Shown here one piece after another: positions 25,660-35,970 of a stretch of DNA of 60,873 bases. The notes beneath the pieces are model-generated. The model saw nothing but the letters and a program-made list of their open reading frames with translations. It was not told the DNA's origin and did not search any database. The stretch is from Klebsiella pneumoniae. GTDB lineage: Bacteria > Myxococcota_A > UBA796 > GCA-2862545. The first letter of the stretch is position 1. Every line of letters begins with the position of its first letter. The stretch spans positions 1-60,873 of the forward strand of contig CAMASI010000016.1 of the NCBI GenBank assembly GCA_945861065.1. Reading direction: 5' to 3'. The position numbers were made by a program, and so were the translations under genes.

Positions 25660-26664
25660 ATGTACTTACTCGTACTCGCATGTATCGACGATCAACAGCG
25701 GCAGATGGGAGACCCACCCAGCGTGACATTGCCGCCAACAGAACCCGGACGAACGACTGAGACGACGCCAGGGAGTACGACCTCTGACACGGGAGGGAGT
25801 ACGGTCACCACTGAGGTGCCGGTGGATTGCACCGTCCTGCCGACGGGCCCCTTTGAGATGACGACCGTACCGGGCGATTGGGGGACGGACGAGGATTTTG
25901 ACTTCGATGCCGAGGGCTGGCATGTTTCCATGAACTACGGCCACTTGGTGCGGCGGAGTCTGAAGGAGGAGTTTGAGATCCTGTCGCCGAGCGTCGGAGA
26001 CTGGACCGCCGGCACCCGCGTTCTGCCCGATGGCAACGTAGTGGTCGCCGTTCCCGCTTACAACAACGTTGTGAAAATCGACCCGAGTACCGGGGTAGTC
26101 GACCTCATCACAGCGGGGATTCTTTGGCCCAACGGTGTGGAAATCACCCGCGACGGGAAATGGCTGTTCGTGAGTGGCAGCACCGATTCAACCATTCGCC
26201 AATTGGAATTGGCGACGGGCGAGGGCTTTGTGGTCGCGCAAGCTATCCCTGGCGCCAATGGGCTCGTTCTTACCAACGCCGAGGACGCGTTGTTCGTCAC
26301 GACCTGTACCGGCGAGGGTGTGTTCAAGATCCCCCGCCTCGATGAAACGGAATGGGGCGAGCCTGAGCTGTTCTGGCGCCAACCGAACCCAATGCTTTGC
26401 GTAGAAGGGGTCCAGGTCGATGCCTGCGACAACGTCTATTTCACCGAATGGGACACAGAAAACGTTTACCGAGCCGTGGCCGACGGGTCTGCCCCGGCCG
26501 AGGTCGTCGCAAAGGTGAATACCTATTGGCCGCCTAATATGCGGTGGGGCGTGGGCCTCGGGGGTTGGGACGCGAACCGGCTGTACATCAACGACCGGTC
26601 GCTTGGGCAGCTATATACTTTTGATCCACAAATGCCGGGGAAGAAACACATTTTTGCGCCGTAG
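25660..26664 (+). CDS. SMP-30/gluconolactonase-like beta-propeller lipoprotein
   Basis: The 334-residue product starts MYLLVLACIDDQQ, Cys at residue 8, with a GGAGG ribosome-binding site 4 bases before the ATG. A Thr/Gly/Ser-rich linker (about 20-50) is followed by a six-bladed-propeller pattern: GTRVLPDGNVVVAVPAYN, WPNGVEITRDGKWLFVSGST, IPGANGLVLTNAEDALFVTT and VEGVQVDACDNVYFTEWD. The NGVE and D-N pairs resemble SMP-30/gluconolactonase/LRE enzymes with a metal site, but catalytic identity is not established. It is downstream of the kinase gene in the same direction, 83 bases away, so it may be under its own promoter. Confidence 0.8.
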   Translation: MYLLVLACIDDQQRQMGDPPSVTLPPTEPGRTTETTPGSTTSDTGGSTVTTEVPVDCTVLPTGPFEMTTVPGDWGTDEDFDFDAEGWHVSMNYGHLVRRSLKEEFEILSPSVGDWTAGTRVLPDGNVVVAVPAYNNVVKIDPSTGVVDLITAGILWPNGVEITRDGKWLFVSGSTDSTIRQLELATGEGFVVAQAIPGANGLVLTNAEDALFVTTCTGEGVFKIPRLDETEWGEPELFWRQPNPMLCVEGVQVDACDNVYFTEWDTENVYRAVADGSAPAEVVAKVNTYWPPNMRWGVGLGGWDANRLYINDRSLGQLYTFDPQMPGKKHIFAP

Positions 26665-26687
26665 TTTCAGCGGGCCGGGTCGCCCCC

Positions 26688-28494
26688 TCATGGACGGCAG
26701 TGGGTATCGCTGGCTTGCGGATGTCGGTCATCCACCCGGTCGATAGCACTGGACCGCACTTGGACTGACGACGCCGATCGCACTTCGACGTCGATTTCCC
26801 AAAGTCGTTGCAGATGGACGTACACAACGTCACTCCAGGCCGAGGCCTGAGAACCACACCTGACTCGGACCTCAATTCCAGAGGGCGCGGCGGTGACTTG
26901 CCACTGGCCTGCCGCCAAGGAAATCCCGGGCGCCAGTCCTGGTTTTGCAACCGAGACAAACGGTGCCAACTGGCCGTTTCGCCACATCGCCGGATTTGCT
27001 TTCGGGGAAGCGAAATGCCATGCTGGCGCGTCGACCCTGCCCGGACTGCGTTGGTGGCCCAACGAGCCGCCGTCGCGACGCACAAGGAGCCACCCAACAA
27101 TCAGTTCGCGCTTGTACACACCGCCGACACGAATAGGGGTGTAACGGCGATCAAATCCCGGCACACTGGCAAGTGCGCCAGTCGGGAATCGCGGCTTGCT
27201 TGCACCGCCAGCACCATTCCACACCACGACATCGGGTTCGGACCGCCACACGTAATCCACGTCGTGGTAGTCGTGTCCAATTGCGGTGGATTGGCGTAGA
27301 TCAGGCGGATGGTGGCTGATCCACCGATCGTTGAGGCCGAGCATGTCGAGACTGCGGAATCGTGTGTAGTAAGGCAGGGCGCCGGCGGCATCGACCGCGA
27401 GTAGCGGGTCGAGGGCGCCCCAACCCGATCGCAGTGCCAGGGCAATGGGCCGAACCTGGCGCTCTGAGCGCACATCGTCGGTGCGGACGAAAGCGCGAAA
27501 ACTGAAGTTTGCCAGGTAGATGTGGGCGGGCAGAAGGATGGCCGCAAGCCAGCCTGGTACTCGGGCGGCCTGGGCTCCAAGTCCCGCGGAGGCGGCGTAG
27601 TGGAAGGCCGCAACGCCAGGGAGCAGTTGCCGCCATCCGTCGAAGAAGTCACCTCCTGAGAGGCCTACGGTCAGCGCCCAGGCGCTACCCACAGCGACGG
27701 CGCCAGGCAGCCGATTGGCGACACGCCGGCGCGATCAAGGCGAGCAGGCCGGCCAATCCGATCGCCCCGTGCGCAGCGCAGCCCTCGGCAACCCACGAGA
27801 AACCATTTGCCACCCGTATGGGTGTCATCGCAACCTTGATTCGCACCGTATTCGCGATCCACTCGTTGTATTGAATTTGTCGGTGCGCTAAAATGAGGAG
27901 AAAAACCACCAGGGCGGTGAAAATGGGGGCGACCCAGGGACGAACCGACCGCGTGCGCAACACAGCGACGCCGAGCAGGGCAATTGCGAGGACAAACCCA
28001 TCGACGCGCAGGGCGATGAGTAGCCCGACCCATACCGCCAGACCCACGGCACCGCGTCCAAGCGCGATTTGGCGGTCAATGGCCATCAGGGCGGCGACCA
28101 CGAAGGCACACACGAGGGTGGGCTCAAGCCCGCCCATGGCCCAGATCGCGAATCCACCGGTGCAGGCTGCGAACGCGCTCGCCCACAAGCGTTGAGGCTC
28201 GGGCCGCAGGCGAATCGGATCGAACCCCAGCATCACCACGAGTGCGACGAGGGCCGTGACGCCAAGAACTCTAGCGGTAATATCGTGCGGAAGCCCGAGA
28301 ACTTGCCCGGCCGCGAGCAACAGGACCCAGAGGAGATCGCTGTAGCCCTCCACAGGCGGGCCGGGCGTCCAGGTCAGTCCATGCCCGTTGGCGAGTCGCT
28401 CCGCGTATCGGAAGCTGATGAACGCGTCGTCGACGATGTAGTGGCGGAACCTAAACCAAGCGTGTGCGGCGGCGCCAAGGGCCAACGCGAGCAC
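26688..28494 (-). pseudogene. GT-C type membrane glycosyltransferase, split by a frameshift
   Basis: Two adjacent frames encode the halves of one protein. The upstream half (27685-28494, 269 residues, GTG start) has transmembrane helices and the GT-C motif YIVDDAFISFRYAERLANG followed by PVEGYSDLLWVLLL. The downstream half (26688 to about 27735) continues with helices and the soluble C-terminal domain (SLDMLGLNDRWISHHPP, EPDVVVWNGAGG). Around 27728-27735 the first frame runs into a stop after SAAWRRRCG, while the other frame reads ANRLPGAVAVGSAWALTVG and restores the expected helix. Removing one base there would give an intact protein of about 600 residues. Either a real mutation or a sequencing/assembly error explains this. 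The function would be transfer of a sugar from a lipid carrier in the envelope. Confidence 0.75.
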
Positions 28495-28564
28495 GCCCCA
28501 GGTGGCAGGGCGGACAGGTCGAAGGAAGTCGGGGAATGCGCTGAGTCAGAGTTCGTTACCCTCC

Positions 28565-31500
28565 TCACGGCCAGAATCCGTTCGGCCCGCCGAACGCCCC
28601 CAAGTCTACCGCCTCCCCAGCCAAGTCGCCAGCGCCAATCGCGGGGCTGCCGGCCGCCAACGCCCAGTCATTCTCGCTCCAATCCGGGTCAGCATCGACG
28701 TTCACAAACAGGGGGTCTACTTCGAAGTCCGGAACGAAACCGGCGCCGCATCCGTCGGAGTGTGTGACATTTGACCACATGAGCAAATCAGACCACGTCA
28801 GGGTAGAATTGACGTCGCAATTCAAGGCGGTTTCGCCGTCGTTGAATGCGATAATACTGTGTAGGAGGGTGACATCGCCTGCGTTCGCGTCCATGACCGA
28901 CGGGTCGATGATACTGGACCCGCCGCCGTCATAGACATTGTTCGTCACTGTAGTAAAATCAAGACTGATACTCCCGCCCTGCATATGGAATGCGCCCCCG
29001 CCGTTTGAAATATTGCCATGCACGATACTATTGCTCAGCACGAGGTCGCTTTCCAACACGTAAAATGCGCCTCCGCTGAATGTGGAGGTATCGTTTCCAG
29101 CCACCAACGCGTGGGTCAGAACGACGTCGGATTCGGTCAATGCGTAGACGCCGCCGCCTAGTCGTGTGGCATGGTTGTCGGTGATGAGGATGTCGTCGCC
29201 TGTCAGCTCTGACCCGTTGACGCTGATCGCGCCCCCAACCACGCCGTGGTTTTCGAACAGGCCAACGCCATTCAATGTCGCCACTGCCGGTGTGCCCGCG
29301 ACGATTGTTGCGAGTTCGATCGCCCCTGCTGACGAAAACGCGCCGGTGAGTGACAGGTCTTCCAGGACGAGCGTCTCACTCTCGACGGCGCGAATCACAG
29401 CGTACCCGCCCCCGTCCAAAATCGTCGATTCTCGTCCCGCACCCACGATGTGGGCATCTTTCCCGGCGAGCGTCACCGTACAGGGCCACGTTCCGGCGCC
29501 CACCACCACCCGCCCACCTGGCGCGACCGAAAACACGGCTGAAGCCACGTCCGCGTAGTCCTCGGGCACCCACACATCGCCTCTTGCTGTGACTGCGACC
29601 TCATCGGTCCCTACGCCCCCGGCGACGGTTGCGGTGGCTTCCAGCACAAACCGGCCGGCCGCGTCCAGAACGAAGGACGGGTTGGCGGTCGTGGCTCCGG
29701 AAATGTCGCCATCGTCGAGGGCGGAGCGGCCGGGAAGCTCGACAAACCGCCACGACCACGCCTTGGCGCCACCGTCGGGGTCATTGGCCGTCGCCGTCAG
29801 CGTCACCAACTCCGATGGGTCCCGCTCTGAATCGGCACCGCAGTCTACGACGGGGCCATGGTCCAAGGGGTCCGCAGGGTCATCGCCGTCGGCCGCTTCT
29901 TCGCCGTCGTTCACGCCATCGTGGTCCGAATCATCGTCGAAGGGGTCGGTCAACGAGGCGGCTTCTTCGATGGAATCCAGGCCGTCGCCGTCCGCGTCGG
30001 CCGGACCGTCGGCCAAGGCAGGGTCGAAGCCGTATTGCAGTTCCCAGCCATCGGGCAGGCCGTCGCCGTCCGTGTCGCCGTACCAGTCGTCGAACGCCGG
30101 TGAGGCTGAGACACCGCCGAATGCGCCAAGGTCCGACAGTGTGCCATCCGGGTCCGTGCCGCTGCCCGCGTCGCGCATGGGGCTGGGGGGAAGGAGCCTG
30201 AGGTCGCCTACAGCTTCGTCCACGAAGCGCGGGTCCAGCAGGATGCTGTCGGGTGCGGTGGCGCCCAGCCCCGACGGCGTTGTCGCTCCCAACTCGTTGT
30301 CCCAGTACCCATTTCGCACGCCCGTGGTGATGATCGTAAGCCCGGTGGCGTGGATTCCGTATCCTTCGTTGCCCACAAATAGGGACTCCGACACCGTGAG
30401 GTTGCCGTACAGCATGTGAACGGCGGCGCTCACGCCATGGTTGTGAGCGACGGTGATATGTTCGAGGGTGACGGTCGGCGTAATTAAGACACTCCCGCCG
30501 AGGTGAATCGCACTCCCATTCCCTTCAGAGACGTTTTCCAAAAATTCGACGTTGCGAATTGTGGCTACCACGGTGTCCATGAGCTTCAGTCCACCACCCA
30601 CACCGCGGCAGAGGTTTTGGTGCACTTGGCCCCGCGTCCAGTCCAGCGTCCCGTCGCTGAAATACGCGCCACCGCCGCCGCCCGACGCGTCGTTGTCGAC
30701 GAGGTCCACGTCGGTCAACGTCGTTGTGCACAGGTCCATCCACAGGGCACCGCCGTCACGAGACATGTTGCGTTCAAACCGAACACGCTCCGCGATGAGC
30801 GTGCCCTGGCTACAGTGCACGGCACCACCGTTTTCGCCATCGCCTTGGGTCACGGTCAGATCGCGAAGCGCGAGGGATTCGTTTTTGTCGAGGGACACGA
30901 CTGACGTGCCACCAGCGCCGACAAGTTCGGTGAGGCCTACGCCTTGCCCGAACACAGTCAGATTGTCGACGAGCTGATTAAACGCTGTGACATAGGAACC
31001 CGTGCCGATTTCGACGACATCGTTTTCGGATGCGGCGGCGATCGCTTCGTCCACCGTTGGATAATCCTCGGGCACGCGCAGAATAGCAAATGTGACCACA
31101 GTGGCGAAGCGGACCGGGCTGCTCGCGGTTCCGTCGTTGACGACAAGTTCGAACCGAAACACACCCAGGGCGTCTGGCGTGAACGCGGCCGTCGGGGAGG
31201 AAGCACCCGTAATATCGCCGTCATTGATTCCGGAGGTGGCGGGTTGGTCAGCCAGTTTCCAGCTGTACGAAAGGGGCAAACCGTCGGGGTCGCTGCCGTC
31301 GGCTGCGCTCAGCGTTGTCGGCAAGGTAACGGCTTGGTTGAAGGGTTCGAACTCGGCCATCGGGCGGTGGTCCCGGTCGTCGGCTGGGGAGTCACCAGAG
31401 ACGACTTCGGCGACATCAGTCACGCCGTCAAGGTCGCTGTCTGCCCGGTCGGGCAGGGTCCCGAACTGGAATTCCGCGGCATTGTCCAGCCCATCGGAAT

Positions 31501-34500
31501 CCGGGTCGTCGGATCCGTCCAGCGGATCCGCGGCGTTGAGGCCAAACGCGCTCTCCCACGCGTCGGGCAAGCCGTCTCCATCGGTGTCTGCGACATTGCG
31601 AGGGGCCAGACGCGCGTTGGCACCTCCCAGAGGGCCGGGGTCGGCCGGGGACCCATCGGGGTCTTCGTGGTCGGCGAAACCCACGTCCGCGGTTGCGATT
31701 GCCCCGATGCGAGGGGGCGAAAAGGCGGCAAAATGGTCGGTCGTCAAGTCGTGGTCGCCTACCAAAGACAAGAATGCCGGTTTTCCTTGGGAAAACCCCG
31801 CCGCTACCTGTTCGTCGGTGTGGAGCACCGCGTCGATGTTGCCCGATTCGATGCTGCCGGACACAAACCAATCCGCGTCATCTCCTTCGAGCACCACGCC
31901 CACGTCATTGTCTACGACCGCAATGCTGAAAAGGTTCATTGCACCGCCACCGCTGTTGATCAGGTCGTCTCCAACAGCGCCGGAAAAGACCGCGTTGGCG
32001 AGGAAGAGGTCATTGGAGGGCCACAGGGGCTTGTAGTCCAGGCCCGCACCTTGGGGCGCTCTGGCATTGTGCACGGTCGCGCTGAAGATGAAACGGGGCG
32101 TTTGGGAAGGCACCTCATCAAGCGCGAATGCGCCGCCCTGTTTCAGTGCTTCGTCGCTGTCGCTGACCCAACCGAACACCTCGAGGCTGCCGTTCGCATG
32201 GTACAGACCCCCCCCTCGGTTGGCGAAACCCCTCCTGGTGACGACATCGTGTGCGACGACGGCCGCGCCGTTGGCGTAGATCGCGCCACCGTCCCCAGTC
32301 GCCAGATTGTCCTCGAAGACGACATTGAATAATAAGAGGTTGAGGGTTCCGTCGACGGACAAACCTGCGCCGTTCTCGGCCTGTCCATTTCGGATTGTGA
32401 GGTTTGCGACGCTGAGCGTGGAAGCGCCGATACTCTGCACCACGGGGCCCTGACCTGCGCCGTCGATGACGACTTCGTTTGGGTCACCGAGGCCGAACAA
32501 CGCCAATGACTTGGCGCCGAGGTCCACCGATCCGGCGTAGGTGCCAGGGCGGAGCGCGATTCCCGTGCCGGATGGGGCGAGGAGCACGGCCTCTGCCACT
32601 GTGGCCACGTCGTCGGGCACAATCGTACTCAACACCGAGGTGACGACAACGGCGTCGCTGTGGGTGGAAAAGCCGTCGGAAACGGTCACCGTCAATGTCC
32701 AGACGCCGGCGACGTCGGGCGTGAACGAAGCGACGGAAACGGTGGGGTCGTCGACACCCGCCAGCGACGAGCCCGGTGCTGGCAACAGGGTCCAAGCGAA
32801 TTCCAATGTTTCCGCGTTGGGGTCCCACGACCCACTGGCGTCGATGGAGACGGGCTCACCCACGGCTGCGAGGCGGTCCGCACCGGCGTCTGCGTTGGGA
32901 CGCTGGTCCCACGAAGCATCCGGATTTGTATTTGCGTTCACTTCGTCTCGGTCGGAGATTCCATCAAAGTCGGTGTCATTGGCGAAAGGATTGGCGCGTG
33001 CGTCGACCTCTTCGAGGTTGCTCAAGCCGTCGCCGTCGGGATCCTCCGCCGCGTCGTCCACCCAATGATTCAATCCGTAGTGTTGTTCCAGGCTGTCGAG
33101 CATCCCGTCCAGGTCTTCGTCTGCCCACTGGGTCGCTGGGCCATCGACCCAGGCTGAGGGGCCTCCCCATGCGCCGATATCGGCAGGGCTTCCGTCCACG
33201 TCGGTGTCCGCGGGGTCGCCTGCGTCCACCCAAGCCGCGCCGGGAAGCCACCGAAGATCCCAATCCGCCGGTCGAGACGACGAGGCGGAAATATAGCCGG
33301 GGTCACGGGCGCGCAAAGCGTCGGGTCGCCACCCGCTGGAGTCGTCCGCAGCCTCGTTGTCCGCAAAGGCGAGACGGGCCAGGACCTCGGTTCCATCGAG
33401 CGTGTCGTACACGCCAGCAGTCCCGAAATGGCCTGTAAACGCGACATCGGACATGATGAGGTCCGATTGTTCGAGCACGAGGGCCTGGCCGGGATCCTCG
33501 GCCAATACGTTGGTGTTGCCATGGAAGGTGGCGTACTTCAGGTCCAACGAGGCCACGGCCAGCGGGTCCTCGGCATTGGGGTCAGGCAACACCCGGACGC
33601 CACCACCGTGCGCGCCCGTATTGCCTATGAACAGCGCGTTTCGAACGGTGGCCTTCCCACCGTGCACCACCAAGCCACCGCCGCCGCCGCCATCGAGGAA
33701 CGACACGTTTTCCCGAAAGACGACGCGCGTGGCTACGAGGTTTCCGCGTCGCCCGACCCAACCGCCGCCGCCCTGAGTTTCGGCTTCGTTGTCTGAGATG
33801 ACGGCGTCGATCAGTGTCAGCGTGCCGGTGTCTACGGCAAAGCCGCCGCCGCGTTTGTCCGCGAAGTTGGATGAGAAGCACACATCGGTCGCGAGCACGT
33901 CTCCGAGGACGTGCAGGCCACCGCCTTGGGTCTCTCCTTCCAGTTCTATGGACGGGGTCCCGACGCCGCCGGTGAGGGTGAGCCCCGTCAGCACGCCGCG
34001 GTCCATCTGCACGACCGAGCCCGTGCCCAGGCCGACAAGGGTGGTGTACGCGCAGCCTTCGCCCGCCAAAACGATGTCGGTGCCCGTCAAATCGATCTCG
34101 ACCTCGAACTCTCCCTCATCGAATTGCACGACGGCGCCCGGTGGCGCTGCGGCCAACGCTTCGTTGAGCGTCGCGAAGGGGAGTGGAATGCCGAATTCGT
34201 CGATGAAGCCGTCGCAGTCGGTGTCGACGCCGTCGCCTTGTACGTCCACCGCGTCCGGACCCACGGCCGGATCGGAATCGTCACAGTCTCGGTCGTCGGC
34301 GGAAAAACCGGGCAGGGCACCACACGCGACCGTGGCGTTGTTCGGGTCGCCGGCGCCGTCGCCATCGGCGTCGACCCAGACGCGGACCAGTGGCACGCCC
34401 TCGTCGGCGAGTCCGTTGCAGTCGTTGTCGTGGTTGTCGCAGGCCTCCACCGCGTCGGTCCATGCGAGCCCATCATCATCGTCGCAGTCGTCCGGCGCGG

Positions 34501-34963
34501 CCGCGAAACCGTCCGGCGCCGCGCAGCCCTCGACCACTTCGACCTCGGTACCGTGTCCGTCGCCGTCGTCGTCTACGTAGAAAACGAGGGTGACGTCCTC
34601 ATCCACCGTGCTGTCGCAATCGTTGTCCACTTCGTCGCAGATCTCGGTGGTTCCGGGGGACACGGCGGCGTTGTCGTCGTCACAATCGCCGTCCAGCGTC
34701 GTGCCATCGACCGGGAGGGTGCACACCCTGCGCGCGAGGTTGGTGTCACCGTACCCATCGCCGTCGCCGTCGAAGAAGGCCAAGATGGCGACGTCTTCGT
34801 CGATCTGACCATTGCAGTCGTCGTCGCGGCCGTTGCATTGTTCGCTGGCGTCGGGGGACACGGCAGGGTCGTCGGGCGCGCAGTCTTGGCCGTTACGAAC
34901 GCCGTCCTGGTCGCTGTCTTTGCAGGCCATCGCCCACAGGAGCAACACAAATGGAACCGTCAT
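28565..34963 (-). CDS. Giant modular lipoprotein: MopE repeats plus four beta-helix modules
   Basis: The 2132-residue product starts MTVPFVLLLWAMACKDSD, Cys at 14. Four MopE-type repeats follow (cores CNGRDDDCNGQIDE, CDEVDNDCDSTVDE, CDNHDNDCNGLADE, GDGVDTDCDGFIDE; about 15-265). Then come four parallel beta-helix modules, each with an N-terminal cap (for example PEDYPTVDEAIAAA) and strands rich in GGG, N and V (GGGAYFSDG type). The modules end with DIGAWGG, GPLGG or LGAFGG. Between them lie three linkers with thrombospondin type 3-like calcium motifs (DTDGDGLPDAWE) and a PKD-like domain (SGSWDPNAETLEFAWTLLP). It is predicted to be an elongated surface adhesin or matrix protein. The ATG at 34963 overlaps the stop of the metallophosphatase gene (ATGA) and has GGAG upstream. 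No C-terminal sorting domain is seen. Confidence 0.9.
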   Translation of the reverse strand: MTVPFVLLLWAMACKDSDQDGVRNGQDCAPDDPAVSPDASEQCNGRDDDCNGQIDEDVAILAFFDGDGDGYGDTNLARRVCTLPVDGTTLDGDCDDDNAAVSPGTTEICDEVDNDCDSTVDEDVTLVFYVDDDGDGHGTEVEVVEGCAAPDGFAAAPDDCDDDDGLAWTDAVEACDNHDNDCNGLADEGVPLVRVWVDADGDGAGDPNNATVACGALPGFSADDRDCDDSDPAVGPDAVDVQGDGVDTDCDGFIDEFGIPLPFATLNEALAAAPPGAVVQFDEGEFEVEIDLTGTDIVLAGEGCAYTTLVGLGTGSVVQMDRGVLTGLTLTGGVGTPSIELEGETQGGGLHVLGDVLATDVCFSSNFADKRGGGFAVDTGTLTLIDAVISDNEAETQGGGGWVGRRGNLVATRVVFRENVSFLDGGGGGGLVVHGGKATVRNALFIGNTGAHGGGVRVLPDPNAEDPLAVASLDLKYATFHGNTNVLAEDPGQALVLEQSDLIMSDVAFTGHFGTAGVYDTLDGTEVLARLAFADNEAADDSSGWRPDALRARDPGYISASSSRPADWDLRWLPGAAWVDAGDPADTDVDGSPADIGAWGGPSAWVDGPATQWADEDLDGMLDSLEQHYGLNHWVDDAAEDPDGDGLSNLEEVDARANPFANDTDFDGISDRDEVNANTNPDASWDQRPNADAGADRLAAVGEPVSIDASGSWDPNAETLEFAWTLLPAPGSSLAGVDDPTVSVASFTPDVAGVWTLTVTVSDGFSTHSDAVVVTSVLSTIVPDDVATVAEAVLLAPSGTGIALRPGTYAGSVDLGAKSLALFGLGDPNEVVIDGAGQGPVVQSIGASTLSVANLTIRNGQAENGAGLSVDGTLNLLLFNVVFEDNLATGDGGAIYANGAAVVAHDVVTRRGFANRGGGLYHANGSLEVFGWVSDSDEALKQGGAFALDEVPSQTPRFIFSATVHNARAPQGAGLDYKPLWPSNDLFLANAVFSGAVGDDLINSGGGAMNLFSIAVVDNDVGVVLEGDDADWFVSGSIESGNIDAVLHTDEQVAAGFSQGKPAFLSLVGDHDLTTDHFAAFSPPRIGAIATADVGFADHEDPDGSPADPGPLGGANARLAPRNVADTDGDGLPDAWESAFGLNAADPLDGSDDPDSDGLDNAAEFQFGTLPDRADSDLDGVTDVAEVVSGDSPADDRDHRPMAEFEPFNQAVTLPTTLSAADGSDPDGLPLSYSWKLADQPATSGINDGDITGASSPTAAFTPDALGVFRFELVVNDGTASSPVRFATVVTFAILRVPEDYPTVDEAIAAASENDVVEIGTGSYVTAFNQLVDNLTVFGQGVGLTELVGAGGTSVVSLDKNESLALRDLTVTQGDGENGGAVHCSQGTLIAERVRFERNMSRDGGALWMDLCTTTLTDVDLVDNDASGGGGGAYFSDGTLDWTRGQVHQNLCRGVGGGLKLMDTVVATIRNVEFLENVSEGNGSAIHLGGSVLITPTVTLEHITVAHNHGVSAAVHMLYGNLTVSESLFVGNEGYGIHATGLTIITTGVRNGYWDNELGATTPSGLGATAPDSILLDPRFVDEAVGDLRLLPPSPMRDAGSGTDPDGTLSDLGAFGGVSASPAFDDWYGDTDGDGLPDGWELQYGFDPALADGPADADGDGLDSIEEAASLTDPFDDDSDHDGVNDGEEAADGDDPADPLDHGPVVDCGADSERDPSELVTLTATANDPDGGAKAWSWRFVELPGRSALDDGDISGATTANPSFVLDAAGRFVLEATATVAGGVGTDEVAVTARGDVWVPEDYADVASAVFSVAPGGRVVVGAGTWPCTVTLAGKDAHIVGAGRESTILDGGGYAVIRAVESETLVLEDLSLTGAFSSAGAIELATIVAGTPAVATLNGVGLFENHGVVGGAISVNGSELTGDDILITDNHATRLGGGVYALTESDVVLTHALVAGNDTSTFSGGAFYVLESDLVLSNSIVHGNISNGGGAFHMQGGSISLDFTTVTNNVYDGGGSSIIDPSVMDANAGDVTLLHSIIAFNDGETALNCDVNSTLTWSDLLMWSNVTHSDGCGAGFVPDFEVDPLFVNVDADPDWSENDWALAAGSPAIGAGDLAGEAVDLGAFGGPNGFWP

Positions 34964-35913
34964 CGGAAGTTCTCCGCCGTCGTTTTTGACGTGATGTCGC
35001 CGGGCAGGCAACTCCGCCGCACCACTGTAGCCTCGTGTTCGACCCCACCGTCGGTCGAAACGAATCGGACTTCCAGCGTTTCGGACGTGAAGTTCAGGTG
35101 GACGAAGCCAGGTTCGTCCGATCCGAACTGGGCCGGCACACCCCGCCCGGGCCGTGCATGCGCGGACGACGCTGCACCAGACACGATCCATTCAACGCCG
35201 CAGGCGGAAAGCCATTCGAGGTGGTGATCGTGCCCGGACAGGACGACGTCTGCGCGTCCACACAGCGCGTGATCGCGAAAATGAGCGAGCCCGTGTCCTG
35301 CCGCGATCATGGCCCCAGGCAGCCCTTCATAGGCGCCAGCCGTTCCGTGCGTGCCGTTCGAGTAAAATGTGTGGTGCCCCACCACGACCCTCCACGCGCC
35401 GCATGCCCCGTCCAGCGCCTGACGCATGGGCGCTTCGGCGACCGCAGCGCCGTCGAAAAACAGCCGGGTCGTGTCGATTCCCCACAGCTGGACTGGACCG
35501 CCTTCCGTGTGCCAATTCGGCGCTGGCAACACGAAGCGATCGGCGGTGGACGAGGCCCAGCGCACCTGACGGGCCGCTGCCACACCGTCAAATCCCCGGC
35601 CCCAGTCGTGGTTGCCCAACACGGCGAATAGGGGAAGATTTGCGCCCCCAAGCAGGCGATCGAGCAGGCTGCCCAACCGGCGGTCCTGTTCGCTCTCGAA
35701 TCCCCGCGGGTACAGGTTGTCGCCCGTGGAGATCACGGCGTCGCAGCCGAGCGTGTCGCAGGCCTGCCGCAGGGCCAACCCAGTCGCCGTCAAGGTCGGG
35801 CTGTCGTGGCCCCAATCCCCGACGACCACGAGTCGCAGCGCGTCGCCGCTCGGAAGGGGTGGCGCGTCGGCGAATTCTAGCGTCGCCGCGCAGGCCATAA
35901 GGTGGTGGAGCAT
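34960..35913 (-). CDS. Calcineurin-like metallophosphatase lipoprotein
   Basis: The 317-residue product begins MLHHLMACAATLE, Cys at residue 8, with no Lys or Arg before it. The metallophosphoesterase motifs are VVVGDWGHDS (DxG variant of DxH), VISTGDNLYPRG (GDN), FAVLGNHDWG (GNHD), VVVGHHTFYSNG and VLSGHDHHLEW (GHDHH). These match the purple acid/tartrate-resistant phosphatase branch with a two-metal site. It should act on phosphoesters outside the cytoplasm. It is translationally coupled to the giant beta-helix lipoprotein gene immediately downstream (ATGA overlap), and divergent from the lipoprotein at 35971. Confidence 0.9.
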   Translation of the reverse strand: MLHHLMACAATLEFADAPPLPSGDALRLVVVGDWGHDSPTLTATGLALRQACDTLGCDAVISTGDNLYPRGFESEQDRRLGSLLDRLLGGANLPLFAVLGNHDWGRGFDGVAAARQVRWASSTADRFVLPAPNWHTEGGPVQLWGIDTTRLFFDGAAVAEAPMRQALDGACGAWRVVVGHHTFYSNGTHGTAGAYEGLPGAMIAAGHGLAHFRDHALCGRADVVLSGHDHHLEWLSACGVEWIVSGAASSAHARPGRGVPAQFGSDEPGFVHLNFTSETLEVRFVSTDGGVEHEATVVRRSCLPGDITSKTTAENFR

Positions 35914-35970
35914 CAGGTTGGTCCGTGCGGGTCGGGGCGGTGGACGCTAGACTGGGCTGCCGAGGGTCCC

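Noticed and set aside
30944..35227. Two long plus-strand frames opposite the giant beta-helix gene
   Set aside because: They mirror the Asp-rich repeats of the minus strand as Val/Arg/Ser-rich low complexity; no start or domain support.
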